DNA of 64,000 nucleotides from Zopfochytrium polystomum (GCA_025765615.1 JAIVFJ010000042.1:310001-374000), one strand, 5' to 3'. Shown: positions 43,718 to 54,779, counted from the first letter of the stretch. A program made the numbers and translations. Notes: generated from the letters alone by a model not told the origin.

Positions 43718-46700
43718 ATGACCAGCCAAACAACTGCGTGGATTGTGGCATTTGTTTACAATGACCTTGGACGGAAGATCCACGTTCCAACCAACACGAG
43801 TTTTGATGGCTTGCGTCAGCTTGTGGCTGCAAGGTTCCAGATCTCTCCTGCCATTGAATTGGTGTATGTGGACTCTGCCACCAGCGATGCAATGGTCCTT
43901 GACAACAGTGATGATCTGCCCAGTCTGCTTTCTCAGAATTACAAGTGGAAAGTAAGGTTCTTCCTTTTTTTTGTCCTTGTTTCTGGCTTTGTTCCAGTGT
44001 GAATTGAACCTCTCAAAATTCAAGGTGCTCGCTGTGGGCTCTGGTGCCACTAGAAATGTCGCCCCTGCTGCTGCCGGCACAAGCAACCCAAGTGTCATGG
44101 CTGCTCCTGCTGCTCTTGCTGCTCCTGCAGACACTGCTGCCCATGCTGCTCCTGCTGCTCCTGCTGTAGCTTCTGGTGGGAACTCAACTGTGGCTGCTAC
44201 TGTCGGTGACAGCTACGATAAGAGGCTTCCACTGAAGAAAGGTGAGGAATCTGATTCAATTCGTTGCCTCAATGGCTCATGGCCCACTCTTTGGCATGTT
44301 TTCTTTACTCTCCCAGATAAATGGATTGAGCTGATTCCAGATGACTGGGAATGCAAAAGCAGTGTTCAAAAACACCCCTTTTTCATCAGGTTTGTTCCTC
44401 ATTGCGCTTCTCCCTGTGGCTTTCTCTCAAATCCTTGTCAGCTACCAGCAAGCTTCTGAGGCAGGTTTTGCGAGGAACCTGTTTGACAGAATGAAGATCG
44501 CCCTGTTGGAAGCTTACACTGGATCTGTACTCACTGAGGAGTCCAGGATGGCTGGAAGACATGCTTTTTGGGATGCAGAGTGCCTGGCCTATGCCCAGGA
44601 TTGGGGAATCAACTTCATGTCTGGACTGTTTCACTCCTCACTCATCATTCTCCTGTGTTCTGATGCAAGCATGATGAGAATGCAAAAGGCTGACAAAGAG
44701 CCTGACAACTGCTTGTTGGAAGTAAGTTTGTTATCCCCATCAGTATTCCCCTCTGACAATACGTTTAGTGGGAGCTTGCACTTCAGATGAAGAAAGAAAG
44801 AGGCCATGACATCCTTCCTGTTCTTCTTTCATGCCGAGATGAGGCAACCTTGGCATCTGGCAAAAAGGCAAAGGTCATGGTGGACTTCAGCACCTTTGAT
44901 CTCAAGAAGTTTCCTGACCACCCCCATGCCCACCCTTTAAGTCCTGGCCTCCAATCTGTGTCTCAAACAATCAAGATGATTTTAGAGCTGAATGGGCCAA
45001 AGGCAAATCCTGAGAATGATGTTATGAAGTGCGTGCCAACACTTTTTTTTTTAAATTACCTCTTTTATTACTTACACATGCCCTTCTTTAACCTTCACAG
45101 GGTTGTGACTGAAGCCAGAGAAGTGTACAGTCGCCGTAAGGCTGAATTGAAAACTCCCAGTCCAAGCCAAGATATTTCACTTTCCAGATCTAGTTTGGCT
45201 GAATTGGAGAACTGGTTGTCTCCCCTGTCTGAATTCATGTATCTCGAGAGGGAGGCTCTCCTGAAGAATGTGCTTTCTGGATCGAGGCATTGGTTGCTCA
45301 AGAGAGTGTTCAAGTTTCTTTCTCCAGTTGATCCCTCTGCTGCCAGCGCCAACAGGGTGATGTGGTTGAAAGGAGTGGCTGGAGTGGGCAAGACTGTGAT
45401 GGCAGCCATGGTCTCCAGGGAGCTGCAGGCCCAGGGAATGCTTGGTGGCTTGTTCTTCTGCAAACATGATGACGATCGTCGCAGCAGCGCTCGGAACCTG
45501 GTCTTGACTCTTGTGTTTGGTCTTGCAAAGTTCAGTCTTCAGTATGGAGAGATTCTGCTTCAAGTCAAGCAAGACAATCCAGATATTCTGTTCAGATCTG
45601 TGTTTGAGATGATGAAAGTATTGCTTGTTCTGCCATTGCAGAAGGTTGTTGAAGGCAGGAAGCTGAATGTACCTGTGGTCCTGGTTGTGGATGCCCTGGA
45701 TGAGTGTGGAGCCATTGGAAAGAGGAATGAGATTCTGTCTGTGTTTCAAGAGCTGGACAGGCTGCTTCCTGATCATGTGAAGATGTTGGTGACAGGACGC
45801 CCTGAAGTAGATATTGTGAAAGCCTTTGAGAAGATTCCTTTTGAGGAGATTGAGCCAACTGCTGAAGAGAACACACAGGACCAGATTGATTTCACAAAGA
45901 ATTATCTCAGAACCCTGAGTATGAAGCAATATGTGATTGATGGGGGGTCTGAGATTCTGGTGTCAAAGTCTGCTGGAATTTTTGTCTGGCTTGTGACTGC
46001 TTGCACTTATTTGCAGAAATTAGAGACTGAAGAAATCACTCTTGAGCAAATTCAAGACCTTACCGAGGGTGACAAGATGGATGGAAGCATTGACTTGATG
46101 TATGACAGAATATTCAATGGCATCCTTCAGTCCATCAAAGAGAGTTCTATGGAAAATCTTCTCGGTGCTGTGTTGTCCATCATTGTTCTTGCCTATGAAC
46201 CTCTGACTGCAGCAGCCATTGTCTCACTGCTGGACAAGGAGAAACCTGAAAATGTGATGAGGTGCATCCGGATGATTGATCCTATCCTTGTGCTCGATGG
46301 TTCCACCAAGAAGATAAGGATTTTCCACAAGTCTGTTAAAGACTACCTGATTACTCCTGAAAGATGCAAGTTGCCTCTTCAGATTGACCTGAAAAGTAGC
46401 CACTCTGAATTTGCAAGGCTGTGCATCAGTGCACTGGACGAAAACCTGAAATTTAATATGTGTGATCTGCCATTCTCAGAATTCCATTCTGAGATTCCTG
46501 ATTTTGATGAGAAAGTGCAGAAAGGAATGCCTGAGCATGTCAGATACGGAGTGAAGCATTTCTGGGAGCACTGCTTTGACTCAGGAGACAATGGGCTACC
46601 CAAACACAGCTCAAATAATGAGAGGAATGTCCAAGAAGATGGTGATAGTGATGGTGATAGTGATAAAAGGTTGTTTGATGCTGAGGAAGACACTCAGGAC

Positions 46701-49201
46701 AGCAGTCTGCGTCAGCCCGGAAACATGAAACTTCCTCCACAAAATTTTGAAGAGGCCACTAAAGATTTGCAAGGACATGCATTTGAGAAGCCTGTGTCAA
46801 CCACTCCATCGTTTTCACTTGATCAGTCTCTCTTTGCTGAATTGCAAAAATTTCTTGTGCAACACGGACATCACTACTTGGAAGCATGCAGCCTGCTAGA
46901 CTTTCTCCATTTGGTGATTCCTGCCATGACAAAACTCCAGTGTCTTGCCCCTATTCCTGAAAAGAAACAACTGTACACCCTGATGGAAGACATGAAAAGG
47001 GTTTTGCAAAAGTTTCTCATTCCACTCAGGGCATCTGCGTTGCACTTTACTTCACTGCTGTTCCGTTCTCCCCAAGTGACTCTGAATTTTTTAAAACATT
47101 TGTTCAGAATGTGCCTGGAAGTGTGTCATGCCCCAAAGTTGTAAAGGGGCAATCACAATCTTGGCCTTCCTGTTTGAATATTCTTGAGGGACACACTGAT
47201 TTTGTCAAGTCTGCAGCATTCAGTCCTGATGGGCAGTTTGTTGTGTCTGGAAGTGGGGACAAGACAGTCAGGATTTGGAATGCTTCCACTGGTCAGGAGC
47301 TGCATAAAATGGAGGGACACACTTCTGCTGTCTCCTCTGCAGCATTCAGTCCTGATGGGCAGTTTGTTGTGTCTTCTGGAAGTTATGACATGACAGTCAG
47401 GATTTGGAATGCTTCCACTGGTCAGGAGCTGCATAAGCTGGAGGGACACACTCATTATGTCTCCTCTGCAGCATTCAGTCCAGATGGGCAGTTTGTTGTG
47501 TCTGGAAGTTATGACAAGACAGTCAGGATTTGGAATGCTTCCACTGGTCAGGAGCTGCATAAGCTGGAGGGACACACTGATTTTGTCGAGTCTGCAGCAT
47601 TCAGTCCTGATGGGCAGTTTGTTGTGTCTGGAAGTGGGGACAAGACAGTCAGGATTTGGAATGCTTCCACTGGTCAGGAGCTGCATAAAATGGAGGGACA
47701 CACTGATTGTGTCAAGTCTGCAGCATTCAGTCCTGATGGGCAGTTTGTTGTGTCTTCTGGAAGTTATGACAAGGCAGTCAGGATTTGGAATGCTTCCACT
47801 GGCCAGGAGCTGCATAAGCTGGAGGGACACACTTCTGGTGTGTCCTCAGCAGCATTCAGTCCAGATGGGCAGTTTTTTGTGTTTGGAAGTGGTGACAAGA
47901 CAGTCAGGATTTGGAATGCTTCCACTGGTCAGGAGCTGCATAAAATGGAGGGACACACTCATTATGTCTCCTCTGCAGCATTCAGTCCAGATGGGCAGTT
48001 TGTTGTGTCTTCTGGAAGTTATGACAAGACAGTCAGGATTTGGAATGCTTTCACTGGCCAGCAGCTGCATAAGCCGGAGGGACACACTCATGACGTCACC
48101 TCTGCAGCATTCAGTCCTGATGGGCAGTTTGTTGTATCTGGAAGTTATGACATGACAGTCAGGATTTGGAATGCTTCCACTGGTCAGGAGCTGCATAAGC
48201 TGGAGGGACACACTCATTATGTCTCCTCTGCAGCATTCAGTCCAGATGGGCAGTTTGTTGTGTCTGGAAGTGATGACATGACAGTCAGGATTTGGAATGC
48301 TTCCACTGGTCAGGAGCTGCATAAGCTGGAGGGACACACTCATTATGTCTCCTCTGCAGCATTCAGTCCAGATGGGCAGTTTGTTGTGTCTGGAAGTGAT
48401 GACATGACAGTCAGGATTTGGAATGCTTCCACTGGTCAGGAGCTGCATAAAATGGAGGGACACACTCATTCTGTCTCCTCTGCAGCATTCAGTCCAGATG
48501 GGCAGTTTGTTGTGTCTTCTGGAAGTGATGACATGACAGTCAGGATTTGGAATGCTTCCACTGGTCAGGAGCTGCATAAGCTGGAGGGACACACTGATTG
48601 TGTCTCCTCTGCAGCATTCAGTCCAGATGGGCAGTTTGTTGTGTCTGGAAGTTGGGACCAGACAGTCAGGACTTGGAATGCTTCCACTGGTCAGGAGCTG
48701 CATAAGCTGGAGGGACACACTGATTGTGTCAAGTCTGCAGCATTCAGTCCTGATGGGCAGTTTGTTGTGTCTGGAAGTTGGGACAAGACAGTCATGATCT
48801 GGAATGCTTCCACTGGCCAGGAGCTGCATGAGCTGGATGGTTATCAATTCACAATGTCTTCTGGATTTAGTGCCGATGGGCAATATATTGTTTTGAAGGA
48901 CATAAATGACAAAAGAATGTTCGTCAGGCTTGGAACAGCATTGCCGGTGGGCAGAAGTGATATCACACTCACAGGTCCAAGCCTGGCACACAATTTTAGT
49001 TCACGTAATTCGTCAGGACAGCGACTGCAGAGTGAGAAAGGGGCTCTTGAATCTGTGATTTGTGATGGTGTTTGGTTCAACTTCAATGTCACAAAAGTCT
49101 GTTTCTGGCTTCCACCCGAGTTTCGTGGTAGATTCCAGCTCCTCTCAAGACAAAATATGTTCACTTTGGGTCCAGGCTTTTCTTCTGCCATACATTTTTG
49201 A
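43718..49201 (+). CDS. NLR-type receptor: PB1-like, TIR, NACHT, 14 WD40 repeats
   Basis: Exons: 43718-43951, 43998-44389, 44442-44721, 44787-45028, 45101 to about 47075, and 47108-49201; introns are 46, 52, 65 and 72 nt, the last junction unresolved. About 1,740 residues. Domains: PB1/ubiquitin-like fold (residues 1-90, KIHVPTNTSFDGLRQLVAAR); Ala/Pro linker; TIR (about 205-330: FFISYQQASE, FWDAECLAYAQDWG, DNCLLEMKKERG, ILPVLLS); NACHT (about 470-600: Walker A GVAGVGKT, Walker B VVLVVDALDECG); helical region with an acidic DGDSDGDSD stretch; and 13 near-identical WD40 blades plus one degenerate blade. By family knowledge NACHT is the oligomerisation switch, WD40 the sensor and TIR an NAD-cleaving effector, so a cell-death or self/non-self role is inferred. 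Alternative for 47076-47107: a 32-nt intron, a longer intron from about 47001, or a frameshift. Confidence 0.88.
47184..48830 (+). repeat. WD40-encoding tandem repeats, 126/129 bp units
   Basis: Thirteen consecutive units encode EGHTxxVxSAAFSPDGQFVV, then SGSxDxTVRIWNASTGQELHKx, with near-identity at the DNA level. Units 2, 5, 7 and 11 carry one extra Ser codon (SSGS). A fourteenth unit starting DGYQFTMSSGFSADGQ is degenerate. Fourteen blades would form two seven-blade propellers. Confidence 0.93.
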
Positions 49202-49266
49202 TCAGATAATGTCTCAGTCTCTTTGATTTTCTGTGTTTCTATATTTTTTTTTGTGCAAGTGAAGAC

Positions 49267-49272
49267 AATAAA
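49267..49272 (+). terminator. Poly(A) signal AATAAA of the NLR gene
   Basis: AATAAA lies 66 bp after the stop codon, in an AT-rich 3' region. Confidence 0.6.
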
Positions 49273-49829
49273 GAAAAAGATTCACTCCATAAATATTCCT
49301 AAAATATTATTAAAATCAATTACATTTTCGAATCTTATCATCATGTAATGTTAACAACAACCCATGCTGAATGTCATCTGCTTGTTTGCTTCTGTTGTAT
49401 TGTTTTTTTTTCCTCAGGGACATCATGAAGCAAGTTTACTTTGAATATTTCACTCAACTTATCCAACTTAGCTTGTCCATCTCCCTTTTTAACTTTCAGT
49501 TTTCTGTTTTATTTTGTATTTTACTGACTAATTCAAAGTTATCTTCTTTTAGCCACATCAATAATGTTCCTACTTTTGCAATATTCGTTGATTTGCCTTT
49601 TTCAAACATGTCCAGTCACTTTCATGTGATATTTCATTATATTTTTTGCTCTCCTTTGAATATTCCTTAAATATGTGTTCTACTTCTGCACATCTTGTTA
49701 GGAAGTATCCTATTCTAATCCAACTATCTCAGTTATTCCATCTATCCTGAGATAGTCCATCTACATACTAGTTCACCATTATCAAATTCAAACTCATTTT
49801 CATTACCAACTTCTGTTTCAGAGTCATTG

Positions 49830-50340
49830 TCAGTTTCTTATCTTTTTTTTAAAGTCCATTCGTACTTTGTCTGTATCCCATTCTAGTTCTAATTTACTCA
49901 GCTCATTTCCAGTCACAGATCTAATTTCTTTGTCTGCATATACATCATAACCCTGTCCTTCAAATATTATTTGATCTTCACCTTCAAAGTCAATGTAAAG
50001 TGATGCGTTATTGACACCTTTAGGAAACCAGTTGTCATACCTGAAATAAATGTGATAGCTTTGTCTTTGTAACAAGCGTGTTTATTTCTTCTATTTTACA
50101 AAGATGCTCTTCAAACCATGTTTTTGCACTGAACACTTCATCTTTATTGTCAAGATCAACAACAACTAAAATGCGTTTCATTTCGGAATAAATGCCAAAG
50201 TTTTTGGAGATATTTTTGTCAAAATATTTTATGGATCCATTTTTTCTTCATTCTTGTTCATGATACGATTTTTTACCATTTATTACTTTAATTTCTGTCA
50301 AGCCAAACTTATGGAATGCAAATTGTCTTTGTAACCATTG
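49830..50340 (-). pseudogene. Broken ORF of unknown origin in the AT-rich island
   Basis: Two minus-strand frames read as one protein-like sequence. The first, from about 50335 to 50070, contains FDKNISKNFGIYSEMKRILV, VVDLDNKDEVFSAKTWFEEH and INTLVTKTKLSHLFQ, with at least one stop near its start. The second, 50075-49830, contains YDNWFPKGVNNASLYIDFEG and SVTGNELSKLELEWDTDKVR. The amino-acid composition is sensible (charged, few repeats), and it uses AT-ending codons. No family was recognised; the homology source is unknown. Confidence 0.4.
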
Positions 50341-50400
50341 TAGTTCAAATTAGTTTCTAGAAGAAAAGGTCATTTCTTAACGATCTATATTCAACAACAA

Positions 50401-50960
50401 GAAGTGGCCGGAGGTGGCAGTGGCAGCGGTGGCGGCGGTGGGGGCAGCAGGTCGGTCAAGGCAGTCGTCGTTAGCAGCGATGGCAACAACAACGGCAGAG
50501 CCGCAGTGGCGTTGTTGTCGAACAGCAGCATCAGAGCGTCGACCTTCTTCGTTTTATTTTTTTTCCTCCTTGCTCTTTCATCGTTGAGGCAGTCACTACC
50601 CTGCTCAACCCGCTCAGCCCACTCTACCCACACTACCCGCTCTACCTGCTCTTCCGCTCCTGCAAGTCGCGCTCGTTCATTTGCCAGCCAGCACACCGTC
50701 TCTGTCTCTCGCTCCCTCCCTCCCTCCCCGCTTGCACACCTGGCGTCCTGCCTGCCCTGGACCGCTCGCCCAACCGCTGTCCTTTCGCCCCATGACTCAC
50801 CACTCTCTGACGCCGTCCTTGCGCCACACAGGGCAGGCAGGCAGGCGGGTGGGCTGTCCAGGTGTCACACAGCGCAATGCAAAAATCACACACCTGCTCT
50901 TGAGCGGAAGGAAATACATACAAAGAAGACCTTGAAAACAACCACAATCATTCATGTTGG
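50401..50960. other. GC-rich upstream region of the TPR gene
   Basis: It begins with GGC/GGT-rich low-complexity sequence and contains CCCTCCCTCC tracts at about 50705-50730. ORFs across it are low-complexity and not supported as genes. Confidence 0.5.
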
Positions 50961-52259
50961 ATGATGGAGGATCAGCAGACAGGAGCTGATGTCGCCGTGC
51001 GTCTCCCTGTCGCCAGCAACGCAGCACTGCAGGGCGGGCTGCCTCGACAATGCCATCGGCTGCTACTCCGCCGCCGCCGTTCGCGCCCGCCCAGACAACC
51101 ACCTCCTCTATGGTAACAGGTCAGCCGCGCACTTTGAGGCCAGACGGAACAAGGACGCCCTCCGCGACTGCATCGACGGTCTCGCTGCGTGCAATAGCAG
51201 TGCTGACACCGACGTCTTTTGCAAAACGATCACAGCGCGGCTGGTCAACATAGCGTGCCTGCAAGGCCGCCCCTCCGCGCTCATCGCCGACGTTGCTGTT
51301 GCCCTGCTGCTCTCGCCGCTTTCAGACGCGCAGCAGCGCCTGCTTGTGGCAGCGGCAGACGACGGACCGCCGGCGGGGAGCGGGGTCGCTGGCCGTCAAC
51401 GCGCTGACCCGGTCGATCCTTGACTTCCGCTTGTCGTTCGAGTACAACCCAATCAGGTAAGAGCGACCCGTCCATAGACGCCCAACTTCACATCACCATG
51501 AGCGACGTCAACAACACCGTCTTGGCCCGCCTCGTCGTCATTTTCCTCGATTTTGAACAGACTCGCCTGATTCGACAATTCCGAACTGCAGAGCCCGCAC
51601 TTTGTGTTCTGCCTCGCGTCACTGACCTACCGCTAACCCTTCCGTCGCCATGCTGCCCGCCTTTTTTGACTACCGCAGGGGGACCCTTCGCTCTTGCATC
51701 AGGACCGGCGACTGGATCGCCTTGGTGCCTTTTCTGTGTTTTGCCGATTCCGCGTCTCTCGAAGCAGTCAAGGCCGTGTTCAAGCTGTGGAACGACGTCA
51801 TCGACAGCCTTCCCTTCACGACAATTTTGAGCTGGCAAACGCCCAGCGGCGCAGACCTCTCCCAACTTGGGAGCAAGCAACAGCAGGTGGAAATGTTGGA
51901 CGGCCTCCTCAGCACCATGCCGCGCTCCAAGCTTATCAAGCAGGCATCCTCTCTCGTCGACGAGCTGAGGGAATTCGTTTCTTGGGTGGCGACCTGTGGC
52001 AGATCACATCAAAGGTTTCGTTCGAGGCCAAGTATGCCATTACAGCCAAGCCCAGCTGCTGGACTCGCGGCGGCGGCTGTACGCCTCCGTCTGCTATCCG
52101 GCTAAGCGCGACATCTTGCAGAAAGTCCACACTGCGTTTTCCCTGTCGACCACGAGCTCTTTCTTCCTCGTCCTAGAGTACCTCCTCACCCACGTGTTGT
52201 CCCGGCTTCGCGACCACCTCTGTGGGGCGAGCACCGACTGGCACGTGCACGTGTTCTAA
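50961..52259 (+). CDS. TPR-domain protein (three frame breaks, intron structure partly unresolved)
   Basis: ATG 50961 (MMEDQQTGADVAVRLPVASN) leads, after one surplus G at 51032-51034, into AGCLDNAIGCYSAAAVRARP, then DNHLLYGNRSAAHFEARRNK and DALRDCIDGLAAC. This is a canonical TPR pair of the STI1/TTC type, which binds peptide tails of chaperones or assembles complexes. Further surplus bases sit in G-runs 51382-51385 and 51984-51986. Exon 1 ends at 51456 before GTAAGAG; the next clear exon starts after CTACCGCAG near 51678 (GTLRSCIRTGDWIALVPFLC). The last part (LDSRRRLYASVCYPAKRDIL) ends at TAA 52259. The region between exons, about 51457-51677, may contain a short exon. No second domain was recognised. 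The three breaks share sign and context with those in other genes, so decay is not assumed. Confidence 0.6.
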
Positions 52260-53157
52260 GTAACAGTTGCAGCGACGGGTGCGGTCGCAGAAGCGTGGCG
52301 CGGAGGAAGGGCTCGACGACGAGCGAGGTTTTGTTTTCGGAATGTTTGTCGGGTTTCTTTTTTTCCCCCGTGTTTTCCGATCTATCTGTGACACGGAAAA
52401 GGGCTTAAATGGCACTAATGGCGAAGGAGGAATGATCGGAGTGCAGACAAACACATGGCGGCGGAGAGAGAAACGTCCGTCGTCCCGTCCCACCACACAA
52501 AACTCTCAGCCCGCCGCCTGCGGTCGGAAAAAAGCGATGCGCAAGTGTTTCAGTGGCTTTTGCTTTCTCTTGGTTTCTTCTTCGACTTCTTCTTGTTCCC
52601 TCTCAACTCCCTCTTGATCCCCAACTCCCAGCCTCTGCGATGCTATTCAGGGACTTTTTCTCTCTTTCTTGTTTTCCCCCACTGCTAATCTTTGAATGCG
52701 CTCTCTATTGTTTGGAAGGAGGGTATGGGAGGGTAAGATGCTGGCAAGGGGCAAGACAATGAGAGGTCGGTACTATGGGTTTCGTGTCCCGCCTCTCCCC
52801 TCTCCAACTTCGGTCCTTTGCCTTTTTTTTTTTTTTTTTTTTTTTAATCCCTGGAAAGTCATGGTCCTGTTCTTTGGGGCTCTTCTTAAGGGCTGCAGGA
52901 GGGGAATGCAGCTGGCCCCACCACCGACAGTGTGACGCTGCTGGCTCTGTGTTGGAGTGAGGATCACAGGCGCTTGCCTGCTGCGGAGGTGACGGCGGTG
53001 GCGTCGTCGACCCTGCGAGGATGTTGGTGGCCACGCCCTGCGCAGTCCCTGACGACCTGAGAGTTCAATCTACGAGTGCCTGCCTCAGTCCTATTGCTGT
53101 GAGAGTGAGATGTGTGAGTACGAGTGCGATGCAAAAAAGCCCGTTGGTTGAGTGACC
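52260..53157. other. Intergenic region with a T-run
   Basis: No gene is supported. A pure T-run of about 20 nt lies near 52827-52846. Short overlapping ORFs on both strands are low-complexity. Confidence 0.5.
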
Positions 53158-53373
53158 ATGCAGACGCAGCCTGGTGGGGTGTGTGTACAATCGCAGGTGT
53201 TCTGCATGCAAGTTCCCTGCTGGCGATCTTCCTACCCCTACATAGTCGACTCCCTTCTCTCTCTCCCCCCCGTCACCTGCGACGACAAGGGCTCCTGCAG
53301 CACCATCTGCAACAAGGGCGCTAGGCTGCACCCTGACCGTCCTGTTGCTGTTAACTGCTCCTGTTGTATTTGA
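53158..53373 (+). CDS. Candidate small cysteine-rich protein (71 residues)
   Basis: The ORF from ATG 53158 has ten Cys in 71 residues, most of them in the second half (CDDKGSCSTICNKGARLHPD, then VNCSCC). The Cys density suggests a disulfide-rich or metal-binding peptide. No signal peptide is visible at this start, so it may be the last exon of a larger secreted protein. GC content is high in this area, so a chance ORF cannot be excluded. Confidence 0.3.
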   Translation: MQTQPGGVCVQSQVFCMQVPCWRSSYPYIVDSLLSLPPVTCDDKGSCSTICNKGARLHPDRPVAVNCSCCI

Positions 53374-53428
53374 GATTATGTTCCTGAGATAAAAACCCCC
53401 ATTGCCCTAGACATATCCATCTGGCGGG

Positions 53429-53940
53429 CCGATTAGTACAAACGAAGCCGATTAGTACAAACGAAGCTGCACTGCGTCCCACAGAGGGTCCGGTCATCAG
53501 CGTTCCCACAGAGGGTGCCTCCACTGCGTCCCACAGAGCGCCCTCTCATCAGCGTTCCCACAGAGGGTGCCTCGCATCAGCCTTCCCACAGAGTCTGCCA
53601 ATTGCAGAAATTGATTTTTTTTGTCAATTTTTTCATTTTGTTATGGTTTTATGTGAGGGCAAAAAAAACTATGTCCTCACTGCGTCCCACAGAGGGCGTC
53701 GAAGCCGCACAGCATCCCACAGAGTCCCCTCTCCACAGCGTTCCGACAGACTCCCAAACCCCAGACTGCGTCCCACACAGAGTGCGCCAACAGCATTCCC
53801 ACAGAGTTGCAATTAATTTTTTTGTCACTTTTTTCATTTTGTTATGGTTTTATTTCACCACAGCGTCCCCACAGAGTCCCCACAGAGTAATTGATTTTTT
53901 GTAAATTTTTTTCGTTTTGTTATAGTTTTACGTGAGGCCT
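53429..53940 (+). repeat. Irregular array of CCCACAGAG minisatellite units alternating with an AT-rich block
   Basis: The array starts with a tandem duplication of CCGATTAGTACAAACGAAG (about 53429-53467). About twelve copies of a core CGTCCCACAGAG or GTTCCCACAGAG follow at irregular 20-40 bp spacing. They are interrupted by three copies of an AT-rich block ending TTTCATTTTGTTATGGTTTT (near 53620-53650, 53820-53850 and 53900-53930). No coding potential. The composite, higher-order arrangement is unusual. Confidence 0.8.
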
Positions 53941-54497
53941 ACCACCTCCACCGCCGGCTGAGGCTCGCCGACCACCTACCCACGCTGAATGGCCGCGCAC
54001 AGCGGTGCAACAGAAGGCCTGGTCGAGGACGATGACGCGGCAAGCCACCAGCTGCACCACAATGCCACGGATGACGACGACAACACAGTCGTTGTCGCCA
54101 CCACCGCATCAGCAGCTGCTGAGAGCGAGCTCGTCGCCACCCAGAGCGTTTGCGGCCGAAAACTCCATCGAACCGTCGAGATTGTCCAGCAGCAGCAGTA
54201 GCAGCAGCAGCATTAGCACCGCACATGGATCACGCTCCCGTCGGATCACCAGTCGACGACGAGATGCCATCCGTGTCACTGCCGCTGCCAGCAGCCTCTG
54301 CTGGCGGCAGCAGGTCAATCTGCGCTGGACAGAGATCCCGCGGGTCCGACCGCAGACGATGACGTTTCGTGGGGAAGAACACACGGTCTCGTTGAGGCTG
54401 GAGCAGTCTTCACGGATTTTTGAAAGTATTACGGTGCTTGTTCCCCTGGCCACTCCCTCACCGACCAACTGACCAACCCCACCGAAAAACTCGCACG

Positions 54498-54532
<35 letters not shown>

Positions 54533-54779
54533 TCACTCACGAATTCACGCGAATGCTCACGTCATTTCAAATCGCCACAGCTCGAACGTTCGCCAGCCTT
54601 AAGTGGGGTTGGGTGGGGTCAACAGAGCCTGTCAGTGCAACTGGGACAAGCCGCCAACAAACCCTCTCAGTTATGTATTTCCGCCGAAAGTCACTCGCTC
54701 CCTCCCTCTCTCTTTCCCTCTCTCTGTCGCTCTGTGCGGCTGGCCGAACGGACCCGCGCCGACGACTTGTGGCGGGCCC
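53941..54779. other. Region with CA microsatellite; no gene recognised
   Basis: CAG-rich sequence near 54185-54215 and a (CA)n/(CACT)n microsatellite at about 54497-54540. Open frames are Ser/Ala-rich low-complexity and not supported. Confidence 0.5.

Larger units (their letters stand above)
49202..50400. other. AT-rich island
   Basis: The base composition is visibly much more AT-rich than any other kilobase here and changes abruptly at about 50400 to GC-rich DNA. Apart from the NLR 3' end and the broken minus-strand ORF listed separately, nothing is recognised. It may be foreign DNA (organellar, viral or plasmid) or an AT-rich isochore. Confidence 0.6.

Noticed and set aside
47076..47107. 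A certain 32-nt intron between the NACHT and WD40 exons
   Set aside because: The phase fits, but 32 nt is shorter than every other intron in the gene; a longer intron or a frameshift is equally possible, so the junction was left open.
47846..48991. Long minus-strand ORF (381 codons) and a similar one at 47153-47830
   Set aside because: They are antisense shadows of the WD40 array; the repeat unit lacks stops in that frame, so the open frame repeats with it.
50404..50964. Plus-strand ORF of 186 codons before the TPR gene
   Set aside because: Gly/Ser- and Pro-rich low-complexity reading through simple repeats.
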